This document shows positions 7,796 to 16,320 of a stretch of 64,000 bases of DNA, piece by piece; the first letter of the stretch is position 1; each line of letters opens with the position of its first letter. Position numbers and translations under genes: made by a program. The notes beneath the pieces are model-generated. The model had not been told where the DNA came from. It searched no databases and worked only from the letters and a program-made list of their open reading frames with translations. The stretch is from Streptomyces sp. R41 (GTDB lineage Bacteria; Actinomycetota; Actinomycetes; Streptomycetales; Streptomycetaceae): the NCBI RefSeq assembly GCF_041053055.1, contig NZ_CP163443.1, positions 4,316,001 to 4,380,000 on the forward strand, read 5' to 3'.

Positions 7796-9958
7796 ATGCC
7801 CCGCTTCAGCGTCATCGTGCCCACCCATGGAGTCGCCGGGCGACTGGCCCAAGCGCTGGACTCGGTCCTCAGCCAGTCCTTCGGCGACTTCGAGCTGATC
7901 CCGGTCTGCGACGCGCCCGACTCCCCGGCCGGGACGGTCGCCGCCGCGTACGCCGCCCGGGACTCCCGGGTGGCTCCGGTCCACTCGCCGCCGTCGGGCG
8001 GGCTGAGCGCGGCGCGCAATGCCGGGATGGCGGCGGCGAACGGCATGTATCTGCTCTTCCTCGACGGCGACGACGATCTGGTGGCGGGCGCGCTGGGAGC
8101 CCTGGACATCAAGCTGCGGGCCGACACGGATGTCCTCTACTTCGGGCACGAGCGGGTGCACTGGTGGGAGGGCGAGTCGAGCAGGCCCCCGCTCGACAAG
8201 GACCCGGAGGTCATCGGCGTACACGTCCCGGCGTGGAGCGCGGCCTACCGTCGCGCCTTCCTCACCGAGAACGGGCTCACCTTCCCCGGCGGGCACTTCA
8301 CGGACGCGGGCTGGGGCGGCCTGGTGACCCTCGCGAGCGAACGCACGGCGGTACTGCACACGGTCTGCGTACGTCATCACCTGCGCCGCCAGGGCAGTCG
8401 CCTCAACACCCCGGGCGAGCACCATTTCGAACTCCTCGACCAGGTCGCATCGGTGCTCGCCCGTGCGGCCGAACAGACCGTGTCCGCGGCCAAGGCGCAC
8501 GCGCTGTTCGGTCAGCTCTTCGCCCTCGTCCTGAAGACGGCGGCGCATCCGACGCGGGTGCCCCCACGCCGCCGCCGGGCCTTCTTCCGCCGCGCGGGCA
8601 GGCTCTACCGGCGCCACCGCCCGGCCGGGTTCCGGCCGCCGCCGGGCAGTCTCGGAGTGCAGCACCGGTTGCTCGCGACCGGCGCCTACAGCGCGTTCCG
8701 GGCTTTGCGCGGCGCCAACCAGGCGGCCGCGAAGGCGGCACAGAAGGTGCCGCGCCCGAAGATGCTGCGCACCCGCGTGCTCTACGCGGCCCACCTCCGT
8801 CGCGCCCTCGACGAGAACCTCGCCGTGTACTGCGCGTACTGGGGCCGGGGCTACGCCTGCAACCCGGCCGCCATCCACGCCAAGGCCCGCGAACTCGCCC
8901 CGCACATCCGCTCGGTCTTCCTGGTCGAGCCCGAAGCGGTGGACGCGCTGCCGAAGGGCATCGACCACGCGGTGATCGGCAGCCATCGATCCTGGGAGGT
9001 GCTGGCCCGCGCCAAGTACCTGATCAACAACGCCAACTTCGCGGACGGCGTCGTCAAACGCCCCGGCAGCGTCCACGTACAGACGCAGCACGGGACCCCC
9101 CTGAAGAAGATGGGCGTCGACCAGTCCACGTACCCGGTGGTGGCGGCCGCGACCGGCAGCTTCACCAAGCTGCTGACCCGGGTGGACCGCTGGGACTACA
9201 ACCTCTCCTCCAACCGGCACTCGACCCAGATGTGGGAGCGGGCCTTCCCTGGCACGTACGAGGCGCTGGAGTACGGCTATCCGCGCAACGACGTCTACTA
9301 CACGGCGACCGCCGACGACGTGGCCCGCGTGCGCGAGCGGCTGGGCGTCCCCGAAGGCAGGACCGCCCTCCTCTACGCGCCCACGCACCGCGACTACAGC
9401 ACCGGCTTCGAGGCGCGTCTCGACCTGGAGGCCTTCTGCGAGGAGATCGGCGAGGACTTCGTCGTCCTGCTGCGCGCCCACTACTTCTACGACGAGGGCG
9501 ACCGGCGAAAGAGCAGCGGCCGGATCATCGACGTCACCGGGCACCGCTCCTCGGAGGACGTCTGCCTGGCCGCCGACGCGCTGATCACGGACTACTCGTC
9601 GATCATGTTCGACTACGCCAACCTCGACCGGCCCATCGTCGTGTACGCGGACGACTGGGAGATCTACCGGGAGACGCGGGGCGTCTACTTCGACGTGATG
9701 CAGGCGCCGCCGGGGCCGGTGGCCCGCACTCCGCAGGACCTGGCCCGGGTCTTCACCGAGGCCTCCTACGCGGACTCGGCCTCCACGGCCCTGCGTGCCC
9801 GATTCCGCGAGCGCTTCTGCCAGTTCGACGACGGAAGGGCAGCCGAAAGGGTCGTACGAAGAGTGCTCCTGGGTGAGCCGCCCGAGGCCATCCCGCCCGT
9901 GGTGCCGCTCGCCGAGCGTCTGCCGGCCCCCGCCGCGTCCACCCTCGTAAGGAGCTGA
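7796..9958 (+). CDS. GT2 / glycerophosphotransferase-like fusion with divergent GT2 half (copy 2)
   Basis: A 720-residue paralogue of the preceding protein, starting at ATG 7796 after gagagaaaga. The phosphotransferase half is canonical: QTQHGTPLKKMG near residue 430, YGYPRNDVY, LLRAHYFYDE, ITDYSSIMFDY. The GT2 half is recognisable (FSVIVPTHG) but altered where paralogues are strict: VDDCSPD becomes VCDAPDS, DSDD becomes DGDDD, and YYEDTPW becomes HFTDAGW, losing the acidic Glu. The sugar-transfer half may therefore be inactive or use a different donor, while the phosphotransferase half looks competent. It is likely co-transcribed with its neighbours: the next gene begins 1 bp after its stop. 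The long frame extending upstream to 7520 has no homology to the paralogues and is not included. Confidence 0.82.
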   Translation: MPRFSVIVPTHGVAGRLAQALDSVLSQSFGDFELIPVCDAPDSPAGTVAAAYAARDSRVAPVHSPPSGGLSAARNAGMAAANGMYLLFLDGDDDLVAGALGALDIKLRADTDVLYFGHERVHWWEGESSRPPLDKDPEVIGVHVPAWSAAYRRAFLTENGLTFPGGHFTDAGWGGLVTLASERTAVLHTVCVRHHLRRQGSRLNTPGEHHFELLDQVASVLARAAEQTVSAAKAHALFGQLFALVLKTAAHPTRVPPRRRRAFFRRAGRLYRRHRPAGFRPPPGSLGVQHRLLATGAYSAFRALRGANQAAAKAAQKVPRPKMLRTRVLYAAHLRRALDENLAVYCAYWGRGYACNPAAIHAKARELAPHIRSVFLVEPEAVDALPKGIDHAVIGSHRSWEVLARAKYLINNANFADGVVKRPGSVHVQTQHGTPLKKMGVDQSTYPVVAAATGSFTKLLTRVDRWDYNLSSNRHSTQMWERAFPGTYEALEYGYPRNDVYYTATADDVARVRERLGVPEGRTALLYAPTHRDYSTGFEARLDLEAFCEEIGEDFVVLLRAHYFYDEGDRRKSSGRIIDVTGHRSSEDVCLAADALITDYSSIMFDYANLDRPIVVYADDWEIYRETRGVYFDVMQAPPGPVARTPQDLARVFTEASYADSASTALRARFRERFCQFDDGRAAERVVRRVLLGEPPEAIPPVVPLAERLPAPAASTLVRS

Positions 9959-9959
9959 C

Positions 9960-12182
9960 GTGCCCCGCTTCAGCATCATCGTGCCCGTCTTCAAGGTGCA
10001 GGGCTTTCTGGCCGAGTGCCTCGAATCGGTCCTGGAGCAGTCGTACACGGACCTCGAGGTGATCGCCGTCGACGACTGCTCGCCGGACGGCTGCGGCGCG
10101 ATCCTCGACGAGTACGCGGCCCGCGACCCGCGCGTACGGGTGCTGCACCTGCCCGAGAACGTGGGGCTCGGCCGGGCCCGGAACGCCGGAATGCCGTACG
10201 CCACCGGGGACTTCCTCTTCTTCCTCGACAGCGACGACACCCTCACGCCGGGCGCCCTGCGCGCCATCGCCGACCGCCTGGACGAGACCGCCGACCCGGA
10301 TCACCCCGACGTCCTCGTATTCGACTACGCGCGCACGTACTGGTGGGGCGGGACACGCAGGAACGTCCTCGCGCGGGTGCTCACGGAGTCGGGTGACGGT
10401 ACCTTCACGGCCGCCGAACACCCGGAGATCCTGGAGCTGTTGATGGTGGTGTGGAACAAGGTCTACCGCCGCGAGTTCGTCGAGCGCGAGGGCTTCGCCT
10501 TCCCGCCCGGGTACTACGAGGACACGCCCTGGACGTTCCCGGTGATGCTCAGCGCGGAGCGGATCGCCACGCTGGACCGGATCTGTCTCGCCTACCGCCA
10601 GCGCCGCCAGGGCAACATCCTGTCCACCACCAGCCGCAAGCACTTCGACATCCACGACCAGTACGAGCGGGTTTTCGCCTTTGTCGACTCCCGCCCGGAG
10701 CTGGCGAGTTGGCGCCCCTATCTGCATCGCAAGATGGGCGAGCACTGTCTGGACATCCTCTCCAAGCCGGACCGGCTGCCCGAGTCCGACAAGCGCGAGT
10801 TCTTCCGGCTGACGGCCGCGCTCTTCCGCAAGCACAAGACCACCGAGCCGGTGCCTCGCGAACTGCGGGTCCTGGAGGGCGGGTTCGCGCGCTATCGGGC
10901 CCGGCGTCAGGCGGGCCGCCTCGGCAGGGAACTGGGGAGGCGCGGGCAGCAGGCGCGCAAGGCGGCCGCCACGCGGGTCAAGCGCGGCTGGTCCGCGGTG
11001 CACGAACACCGCTCGCTGGATGCGAACCTGGCGGTGTACTCGGCGTTCTCGCACCGCGGGGTGCTCGGCGACCCGGCGGCCGTGTACCACAAGGCGCGGG
11101 AGATCGCCCCGCACATCCGCGGGGTGTGGGTGGTGCGGGGCGAAGAGGAGGCGGCGCTGCTTCCGGAGGGCGTCGAGCACGTGCTCCTCGACTCCCTGCG
11201 CTACCGCCAGGTCACCGCGCGGGCCACGTACTTCGTCAACAACGTCAACTGGCCCGGCACACTCGTCAAACGCCCCGGCAGCGTCCACGTCCACACCCAC
11301 CAGGGCACCCCGCTGAAGTACATGGCGGCCGACCTGCTGGACAAGCCGGGCGCCCGGCACGGCCTCGACGTACCGCAGATGCTGCGCCGCGCGGACCGCT
11401 GGGACTACAGCCTGGTCGCCAACCGCCATTCCGAGCTGGTCTGGGACCGCGCCTACCCCTGCCACTTCACCTCGCTGCGCAGCGGCAGCCCGCGCAACGA
11501 CGTCCTCGTGCGCGCGCGGCCGGAAGACGGTCTGGCCGTCCGCGAGCGTCTGGGCATCCCGGCCGACCACCGGGTGGTGCTGTACGCGCCGACCCGCCGC
11601 GACTACGTCCGGGGCGGGCACGTCGACCGCATCGACCTCGCCCGCTTCGCCGACGATCTCGGTGAGGGCCACACCCTCGTCGTACGGCTTCATCCGTCGC
11701 TGGCGGACGGCCCGGCGCGCGGGATGGGACTGTCCGAGCTGCATCGCCGCAAGATCGTGGTCGACGCGACCGACGAGCCGCACGTCGAGGACCTGATGCT
11801 CGCCTCCGACGTGCTGGTCACGGACTACTCGGCCCTCATGTTCGACTACGCCAACCTCGACCGGCCGATCGTGCTGCACACCGACGACTGGGGCGCGTAC
11901 GCGGCGAGCCGGGGCGCCTACTTCGACATCACGGCGGACGCCCCCGGCCATGTGGCGGGTTCCTACCGGGAGTTGGTGTGGCTGTTCGCGTCCGGGGCGT
12001 GGCGGGACGCGGACGCGGCGCGGCTGCGGGCCGGGTTCCGGGCGCGGTTCTGCGAGTTCGACGACGGGCGGGCGGCCGAGCGGGTGGTGCGGACGCTGAT
12101 GCTCGGAGAGAAGGCCGACGAGCCGGCCCCCGTCGTCCCGCTGCCGGCACAGGCGGGGCACGACGTCCTCGCGTCGTCGTGA
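9960..12182 (+). CDS. GT2 / glycerophosphotransferase-like fusion with altered phosphotransferase signature (copy 3)
   Basis: A 740-residue third tandem paralogue, starting at GTG 9960 with GGAG just upstream. The GT2 half is canonical and close to copy 1: IAVDDCSPDGCG, FLDSDD, YYEDTPWTFPV. In the phosphotransferase half the signature QTQHGTPLK of copies 1 and 2 reads HTHQGTPLK (DNA near 11289-11320), so the conserved His before GTP is replaced by Gln. The PRNDV context is also changed (SGSPRNDV). The downstream signatures VVRLHPS and VTDYSALMFDY are kept. In TagF-type enzymes the His of the HGTP signature is considered catalytic, so loss or reshaping of this activity is inferred. Copies 2 and 3 together would supply one intact domain of each kind. 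The stop overlaps the next start (GTGA). Confidence 0.82.
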   Translation: MPRFSIIVPVFKVQGFLAECLESVLEQSYTDLEVIAVDDCSPDGCGAILDEYAARDPRVRVLHLPENVGLGRARNAGMPYATGDFLFFLDSDDTLTPGALRAIADRLDETADPDHPDVLVFDYARTYWWGGTRRNVLARVLTESGDGTFTAAEHPEILELLMVVWNKVYRREFVEREGFAFPPGYYEDTPWTFPVMLSAERIATLDRICLAYRQRRQGNILSTTSRKHFDIHDQYERVFAFVDSRPELASWRPYLHRKMGEHCLDILSKPDRLPESDKREFFRLTAALFRKHKTTEPVPRELRVLEGGFARYRARRQAGRLGRELGRRGQQARKAAATRVKRGWSAVHEHRSLDANLAVYSAFSHRGVLGDPAAVYHKAREIAPHIRGVWVVRGEEEAALLPEGVEHVLLDSLRYRQVTARATYFVNNVNWPGTLVKRPGSVHVHTHQGTPLKYMAADLLDKPGARHGLDVPQMLRRADRWDYSLVANRHSELVWDRAYPCHFTSLRSGSPRNDVLVRARPEDGLAVRERLGIPADHRVVLYAPTRRDYVRGGHVDRIDLARFADDLGEGHTLVVRLHPSLADGPARGMGLSELHRRKIVVDATDEPHVEDLMLASDVLVTDYSALMFDYANLDRPIVLHTDDWGAYAASRGAYFDITADAPGHVAGSYRELVWLFASGAWRDADAARLRAGFRARFCEFDDGRAAERVVRTLMLGEKADEPAPVVPLPAQAGHDVLASS

Positions 12183-13513
12183 GCGTGCTCGTGCGCTGTG
12201 CCGTGGGGCCCCGGTCGCCGCGCTCCCCGCGGTCCTGGGTGATCGTCCTGGCCGCCGTGTTCGCCGCCCTCCAGCTCGCGAACGTCACCGGCCGGGACAC
12301 CCCCGACACCAAGAACTACCTCTCGTACGCGCTGAGTCTGCGCGGCGAGAGCAAGCACGACGCCGCGGCGATCACGATCGACTACGTCTGCGCCGGGAAG
12401 GCGTCCATCGCGCGCCGCAACCAGAGCGTCAACGTGGTGCGCTTCCACGCGCCGAGCCCCACGAAGCGGGTCATGGAGGACTGCCGGCGCGATCAGTGGT
12501 GGGGGGTGTCGAAGCGGCTCACGGCCGGGGAGACGGCGGGGCACACCACGCCGTTCATGCCGCCCCGCTTCATGCGGATCTTCGAGGTGCGGCCGGGGTA
12601 TCCGGCGCTGCTGGTCCCCTTCATCACGGTGCTCGGCGTGAAGTGGGGCCTGTGGGCGTCGAGCGTCCTCATCACGGTCGCCGGAGGCGTCCTCGCCTTC
12701 CTCGTGCTGCGCACCCTGCGCGCCCCCGCGGTCGCGGCCCTGACCGGACAGGGCCTCTTCTACGTGCTGCCGTGCGGCACGACGGCGATGCGCCCGATGA
12801 CCGAGGGCCTGCTGCTGACGCTGACCCTGGCGGCGCTCTGGGGCTGCGCGCTCGTGCTGGAGGGCCGCGCGCGGGCCGGAACCCGGCTCGTCGGCGGGTC
12901 CCTGGCGCTGCTCTTCACGGTGAAGCATTCGCACGCGCTGTTCCTCGGGCTGTGCCTGGCGGCCGCGTGCGCGGTGATCGGAGTACGGCGCGGGGGGCTG
13001 CGGCAGCCGCTGCGGGGACTCGAAGGTCCGCTGCGGGCCCTGACGGTGGTGGCGGGCTGCGGGGCGCTGGCCACGGTCGTCGCGGCGCGGGTGCTGCACT
13101 ACCCGTCCGAGTCCGAGAGCATCCAAGACCTGCTCACGGCCCACTTCTCCCGCCCCGACCGCACCCACCTGTGGTCGGAGTTCCTCCATCTGGAGCTCAA
13201 CTTCTGGGTGGAGTGGCTGCGCCGGCAGCTCTGGGAGCCGCTGTTCCTGACGACCCTGGTGGCCGCCGCGTGGGGCGCGCTCCGCCGCCGCCCGGCCTTC
13301 GCCGCCTTCCTGCTCGCGGCCGCGTTCACCGGCGTCCTCAACCAGGCCGGGCACCCCGACATCAACATCTGGGGCGACCGGCTGATCGTGCTGGCATGGC
13401 TGCTGCCGGTGGTGGGTCTTCCGCTGCTGCTGGAGGAGGTCGTACGGCCACGGGCGGAGGCCTCGGGTACGGTGCCGGGCCCCCTCAAGCGGCACACCGA
13501 GGTCGCTCGATGA
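12179..13513 (+). CDS. Polytopic membrane protein of unknown function in the polymer cluster
   Basis: A 444-residue protein starting at GTG 12179, which overlaps the preceding stop (GTGA), so translation is coupled to the third fusion polymerase. It has an N-terminal helix (WVIVLAAVFAALQLANV), then a soluble extracytoplasmic stretch of about 100 residues, then a series of hydrophobic helices (GLWASSVLITVAGGVLAFLV and others) with Arg-rich loops. The architecture of one helix, a loop, then many helices suggests a GT-C-type lipid-linked glycosyltransferase, but no conserved DE/DD acceptor motif was identified with confidence, so no activity is assigned. Its position argues for a role in modifying or exporting the same polymer. 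Confidence 0.6.
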   Translation: MSVLVRCAVGPRSPRSPRSWVIVLAAVFAALQLANVTGRDTPDTKNYLSYALSLRGESKHDAAAITIDYVCAGKASIARRNQSVNVVRFHAPSPTKRVMEDCRRDQWWGVSKRLTAGETAGHTTPFMPPRFMRIFEVRPGYPALLVPFITVLGVKWGLWASSVLITVAGGVLAFLVLRTLRAPAVAALTGQGLFYVLPCGTTAMRPMTEGLLLTLTLAALWGCALVLEGRARAGTRLVGGSLALLFTVKHSHALFLGLCLAAACAVIGVRRGGLRQPLRGLEGPLRALTVVAGCGALATVVAARVLHYPSESESIQDLLTAHFSRPDRTHLWSEFLHLELNFWVEWLRRQLWEPLFLTTLVAAAWGALRRRPAFAAFLLAAAFTGVLNQAGHPDINIWGDRLIVLAWLLPVVGLPLLLEEVVRPRAEASGTVPGPLKRHTEVAR

Positions 13514-13597
13514 GGTGATGACCGGCTAGGCCGTTGACCCTGAAGGGCATATACGGCAAATGCTGCGAACCGTCACTCAGTCCTCTCCCTCCGCCCG

Positions 13598-15178
13598 GTG
13601 AGCGCCGACGTCCTCGTCCGGCGGGTCGTGCGCGGCGCCACCGCGCTGCGCGGCGGTGCCGCCTGGCGTCCGACCCCGTACCAGCTCTTCGGCACCCTGT
13701 TCTGGCTGGTGATGTCGCTCGCGTACTGGCGTGTCCCGCTGTGCTGCGACGCCGGCCAGCACGCGGCGGTCGTCGAGCGCCTCAAGGCCCATCTCCTCCA
13801 CCCTCTGCACCCGATGGCTGATCTGCCCGGCGCGGGCAGCCCGTACTACTCCCCGTACGCGGTGGCCCAGGGAGCCTTCGCCCGGCTGACCGGCCTGGGC
13901 GGCTGGGAGGTCGTGCGGCTCTCCGGCCCGTTCAACCTGCTGGTCCTGCTGACCGGCATCGGCCGTTTCGTCCGGGTCCTGACACCACGTCAGTGGGCGC
14001 CGGTGCTCGGGCTGTTCGCGATGGTGCTGCTGTGGGGCACCGAGCGGGCCTGGTGGAGCGGCTATCTCGGGCTGATGTCGATGACGGGGAACCTCGGCTA
14101 TCCGTCGACGTTCGCCATCGGACTGGCCTTCTGGGCCTGGGCGTTGACGGGCGCGTGCGCGGGAGGCATCGACGGCCCCGTCCGGTACGTCGGTCCGAGC
14201 GGCCTGCGGAGCCTGTGGGGGTACAAGGGGCTCGGCGCGCTGTACGGCCTGATTCTGCTCGTGCACCCGATCACGTCCATCGCAGCGGTGCTCGGGGCCG
14301 TGGCGTTCGTGGCGGGATGGCAGCGCGGGTGGCGGCCGGCCGTTGTGGGCCGGTGGGTGATGGCGGGCGGGACGGCGATGCTGGTCGCGTCCTTCTGGCC
14401 GTACTTCGACGTCTTCGCGCTGACCGGGGACCGCAGCGTGGACGCGATGCACGAGCGGCTCTACGAGGGGATGCCCGGGCACTTCTGGCTGGCGTTGATC
14501 GGGGTGCCCGCGCTGTGGCTGCGGGCGCGGCGGGCCAAGCGGAGCGAAGGGCACTGGTGGCGGGATCCGCTCGTACTGATGTTCGCGCTGGAGTGCCTGG
14601 CGGTGGCGTACGGCTGGGTCAGCGGGCACTACACGTACGGCAGGATCCTGGGGCTCACACTGGTGCCGCTGCAGTTCGCGCTCGGGGTGGAGCTGGCCAC
14701 GCCTCGACCCTGGGGCTTCGGGCGTCGCCTGCTGAGCTGGACGGCGGCTGCCGGGGCCTGCGTCGGTTTCCTCACCGTGCAGGCGGGGGCGGTGGTGCCG
14801 CGCGCTCTCGACCCGGTCGGCTTCGACCGGCCGCCGCACTGGCCGACGTACGCGTGGGCGGCGCGGCACATCGAGCCCGGCGAGGCGGTCATCACGGACG
14901 GGTACTACTCCGTCCACCTGATCGCGGGCTACGGACCGGACCTCGCCGCGCCCGCCTGGCCCGACCTCGCCCTCGCCGAGGGGGAGCGGCTGCGGCGGCT
15001 CGCCGCGGTTCGCGCGTATCTCGACCCGGCGTCGACCCGTGCCGAGCGCTCCGCCGTCGCCCGGCGGTATCACGTGCGCTGGCTGCTGCTCACGCGCTGG
15101 CGGCGGGTGCCGGAGGAGGCGACGGTGGTGGCGTGGAGTCGGCAGACGGGGGAGGTGTTGGCGCGGGTCGGGCCGTGA
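13598..15178 (+). CDS. Large polytopic membrane protein, possible GT-C-type glycosyltransferase
   Basis: A 526-residue protein with about ten predicted helices (TLFWLVMSLAYWRVPLCC, VLGLFAMVLLWGTERAWW, LYGLILLVHPITSIAAVLG, and others). The first external loop includes YWRVPLCCDAGQHAAVVERL, with an Asp near the end of the first helix as in GT-C enzymes. The C-terminal soluble tail holds ARHIEPGEAVITDGYYSVHLIAGY, resembling the C-terminal domains of membrane glycosyltransferases that act on polyprenyl-phosphate sugars. It starts at GTG 13598, 84 bp after the previous gene, probably in the same transcript. Donor and acceptor are unknown. Confidence 0.6.
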   Translation: MSADVLVRRVVRGATALRGGAAWRPTPYQLFGTLFWLVMSLAYWRVPLCCDAGQHAAVVERLKAHLLHPLHPMADLPGAGSPYYSPYAVAQGAFARLTGLGGWEVVRLSGPFNLLVLLTGIGRFVRVLTPRQWAPVLGLFAMVLLWGTERAWWSGYLGLMSMTGNLGYPSTFAIGLAFWAWALTGACAGGIDGPVRYVGPSGLRSLWGYKGLGALYGLILLVHPITSIAAVLGAVAFVAGWQRGWRPAVVGRWVMAGGTAMLVASFWPYFDVFALTGDRSVDAMHERLYEGMPGHFWLALIGVPALWLRARRAKRSEGHWWRDPLVLMFALECLAVAYGWVSGHYTYGRILGLTLVPLQFALGVELATPRPWGFGRRLLSWTAAAGACVGFLTVQAGAVVPRALDPVGFDRPPHWPTYAWAARHIEPGEAVITDGYYSVHLIAGYGPDLAAPAWPDLALAEGERLRRLAAVRAYLDPASTRAERSAVARRYHVRWLLLTRWRRVPEEATVVAWSRQTGEVLARVGP

Positions 15179-15221
15179 GAGGTCGTGCGGCCACCGCGGG
15201 CCGGTGGGGGCTGATCGCTCT

Positions 15222-15252
15222 GTGCCCCGCGTCCCTTACGGGCGCGGGGCAC
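15222..15252 (+). terminator. Terminator between the polymer operon and ohr
   Basis: A perfect 10-bp stem (gtgccccgcg / cgcggggcac) with an 11-base loop lies between convergent genes and can serve both strands. Confidence 0.65.
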
Positions 15253-15276
15253 GAGGGTTGTTCACGACAACCGGAA

Positions 15277-15690
<414 letters not shown>

Positions 15691-15763
15691 GGAGACCGTC
15701 CCTCTCAAGTCAAAGTCCTGCCAGGGCGGCCGGTCCGACCGCCTCACGACCTAATTAGAGCAC

Positions 15764-15776
15764 GCAATTCAATTGC
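15764..15776. promoter_or_regulatory. Candidate OhrR operator
   Basis: A perfect 13-bp palindrome (GCAATT C AATTGC) in the ohr/ohrR intergenic region, in an AT-rich patch unlike its surroundings (further partly symmetrical bases on each side). Known OhrR operators are AT-rich palindromes of this type overlapping the promoters, so OhrR binding and repression of both genes is inferred. Confidence 0.75.
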
Positions 15777-15813
15777 GCACAACTAAATGGCTCGCAAGAG
15801 CTATCCTGGAGTC

Positions 15814-16320
15814 ATGACCGCCACGCCCGCCCCGAGCCCGCAGGCCCCGTCCGCTCCGTCCGACGGGGACTACCTCCGCCTCGACCAGCAGATCTGCTTC
15901 TCCTTGAACGCCGCCTCGCGCGCTTTCGGCGGCGTCTACCGCGTGATCCTCAAGGACCTGGGGCTCACCTACCCCCAGTACCTGGTGATGCTGGTGCTGT
16001 GGGAGCACGGCGAGCTGCCCGTCAAGAAGGTCGGCGAGCACCTGCGACTGGACTCCGGGACACTGTCGCCGCTGCTCAAGCGCCTGGAGGCGGCCGGTCT
16101 CGTACGACGTGAGCGCAACGCCCGGGACGAGCGCTCCGTGCACGTCCACCTCACCGACGAGGGCGTCGCCCTGCGCGAGCGCGCCCTGCATGTGCCGCGC
16201 CGGATCGCCGCGGCCACGGGCGCCGGCCTCGAAGAGATCCGCGAGCTCCGGGCCCGCCTCGACCGCCTGACGGCGGCACTGGACGAGGCGGCACTGGAGG
16301 AGACGCCGGGCTGCGTCTAG
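15814..16320 (+). CDS. ohrR: Organic peroxide-sensing MarR-family repressor (OhrR)
   Basis: A 168-residue winged-helix regulator. [19 protein letters not shown] carries the peroxide-sensing Cys (residue 28) in the conserved OhrR context. The helix-turn-helix covers [23 protein letters not shown] and the wing [21 protein letters not shown]. Oxidation of that Cys releases the repressor from DNA in characterised OhrR proteins. No second conserved Cys partner was noted except Cys167 near the C-terminus. ATG 15814 is used, since the 9-residue extension from 15787 overlaps the operator region. The stop overlaps the stop of the convergent membrane protein (ctag, 16317-16320). Confidence 0.92.
   Translation: MTATPAPSPQAPSAPSDGDYLRLDQQICFSLNAASRAFGGVYRVILKDLGLTYPQYLVMLVLWEHGELPVKKVGEHLRLDSGTLSPLLKRLEAAGLVRRERNARDERSVHVHLTDEGVALRERALHVPRRIAAATGAGLEEIRELRARLDRLTAALDEAALEETPGCV

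Noticed and set aside
9753..12161. 802-codon minus-strand frame opposite the third fusion polymerase
   Set aside because: Shadow of the plus-strand gene, which carries clear GT2 and TagF-type motifs.
13533..13555. TTGACC and TATACG as a promoter before the membrane protein at 13598
   Set aside because: The spacing between the hexamers is about 11 bp, too short for a standard sigma-70 promoter.
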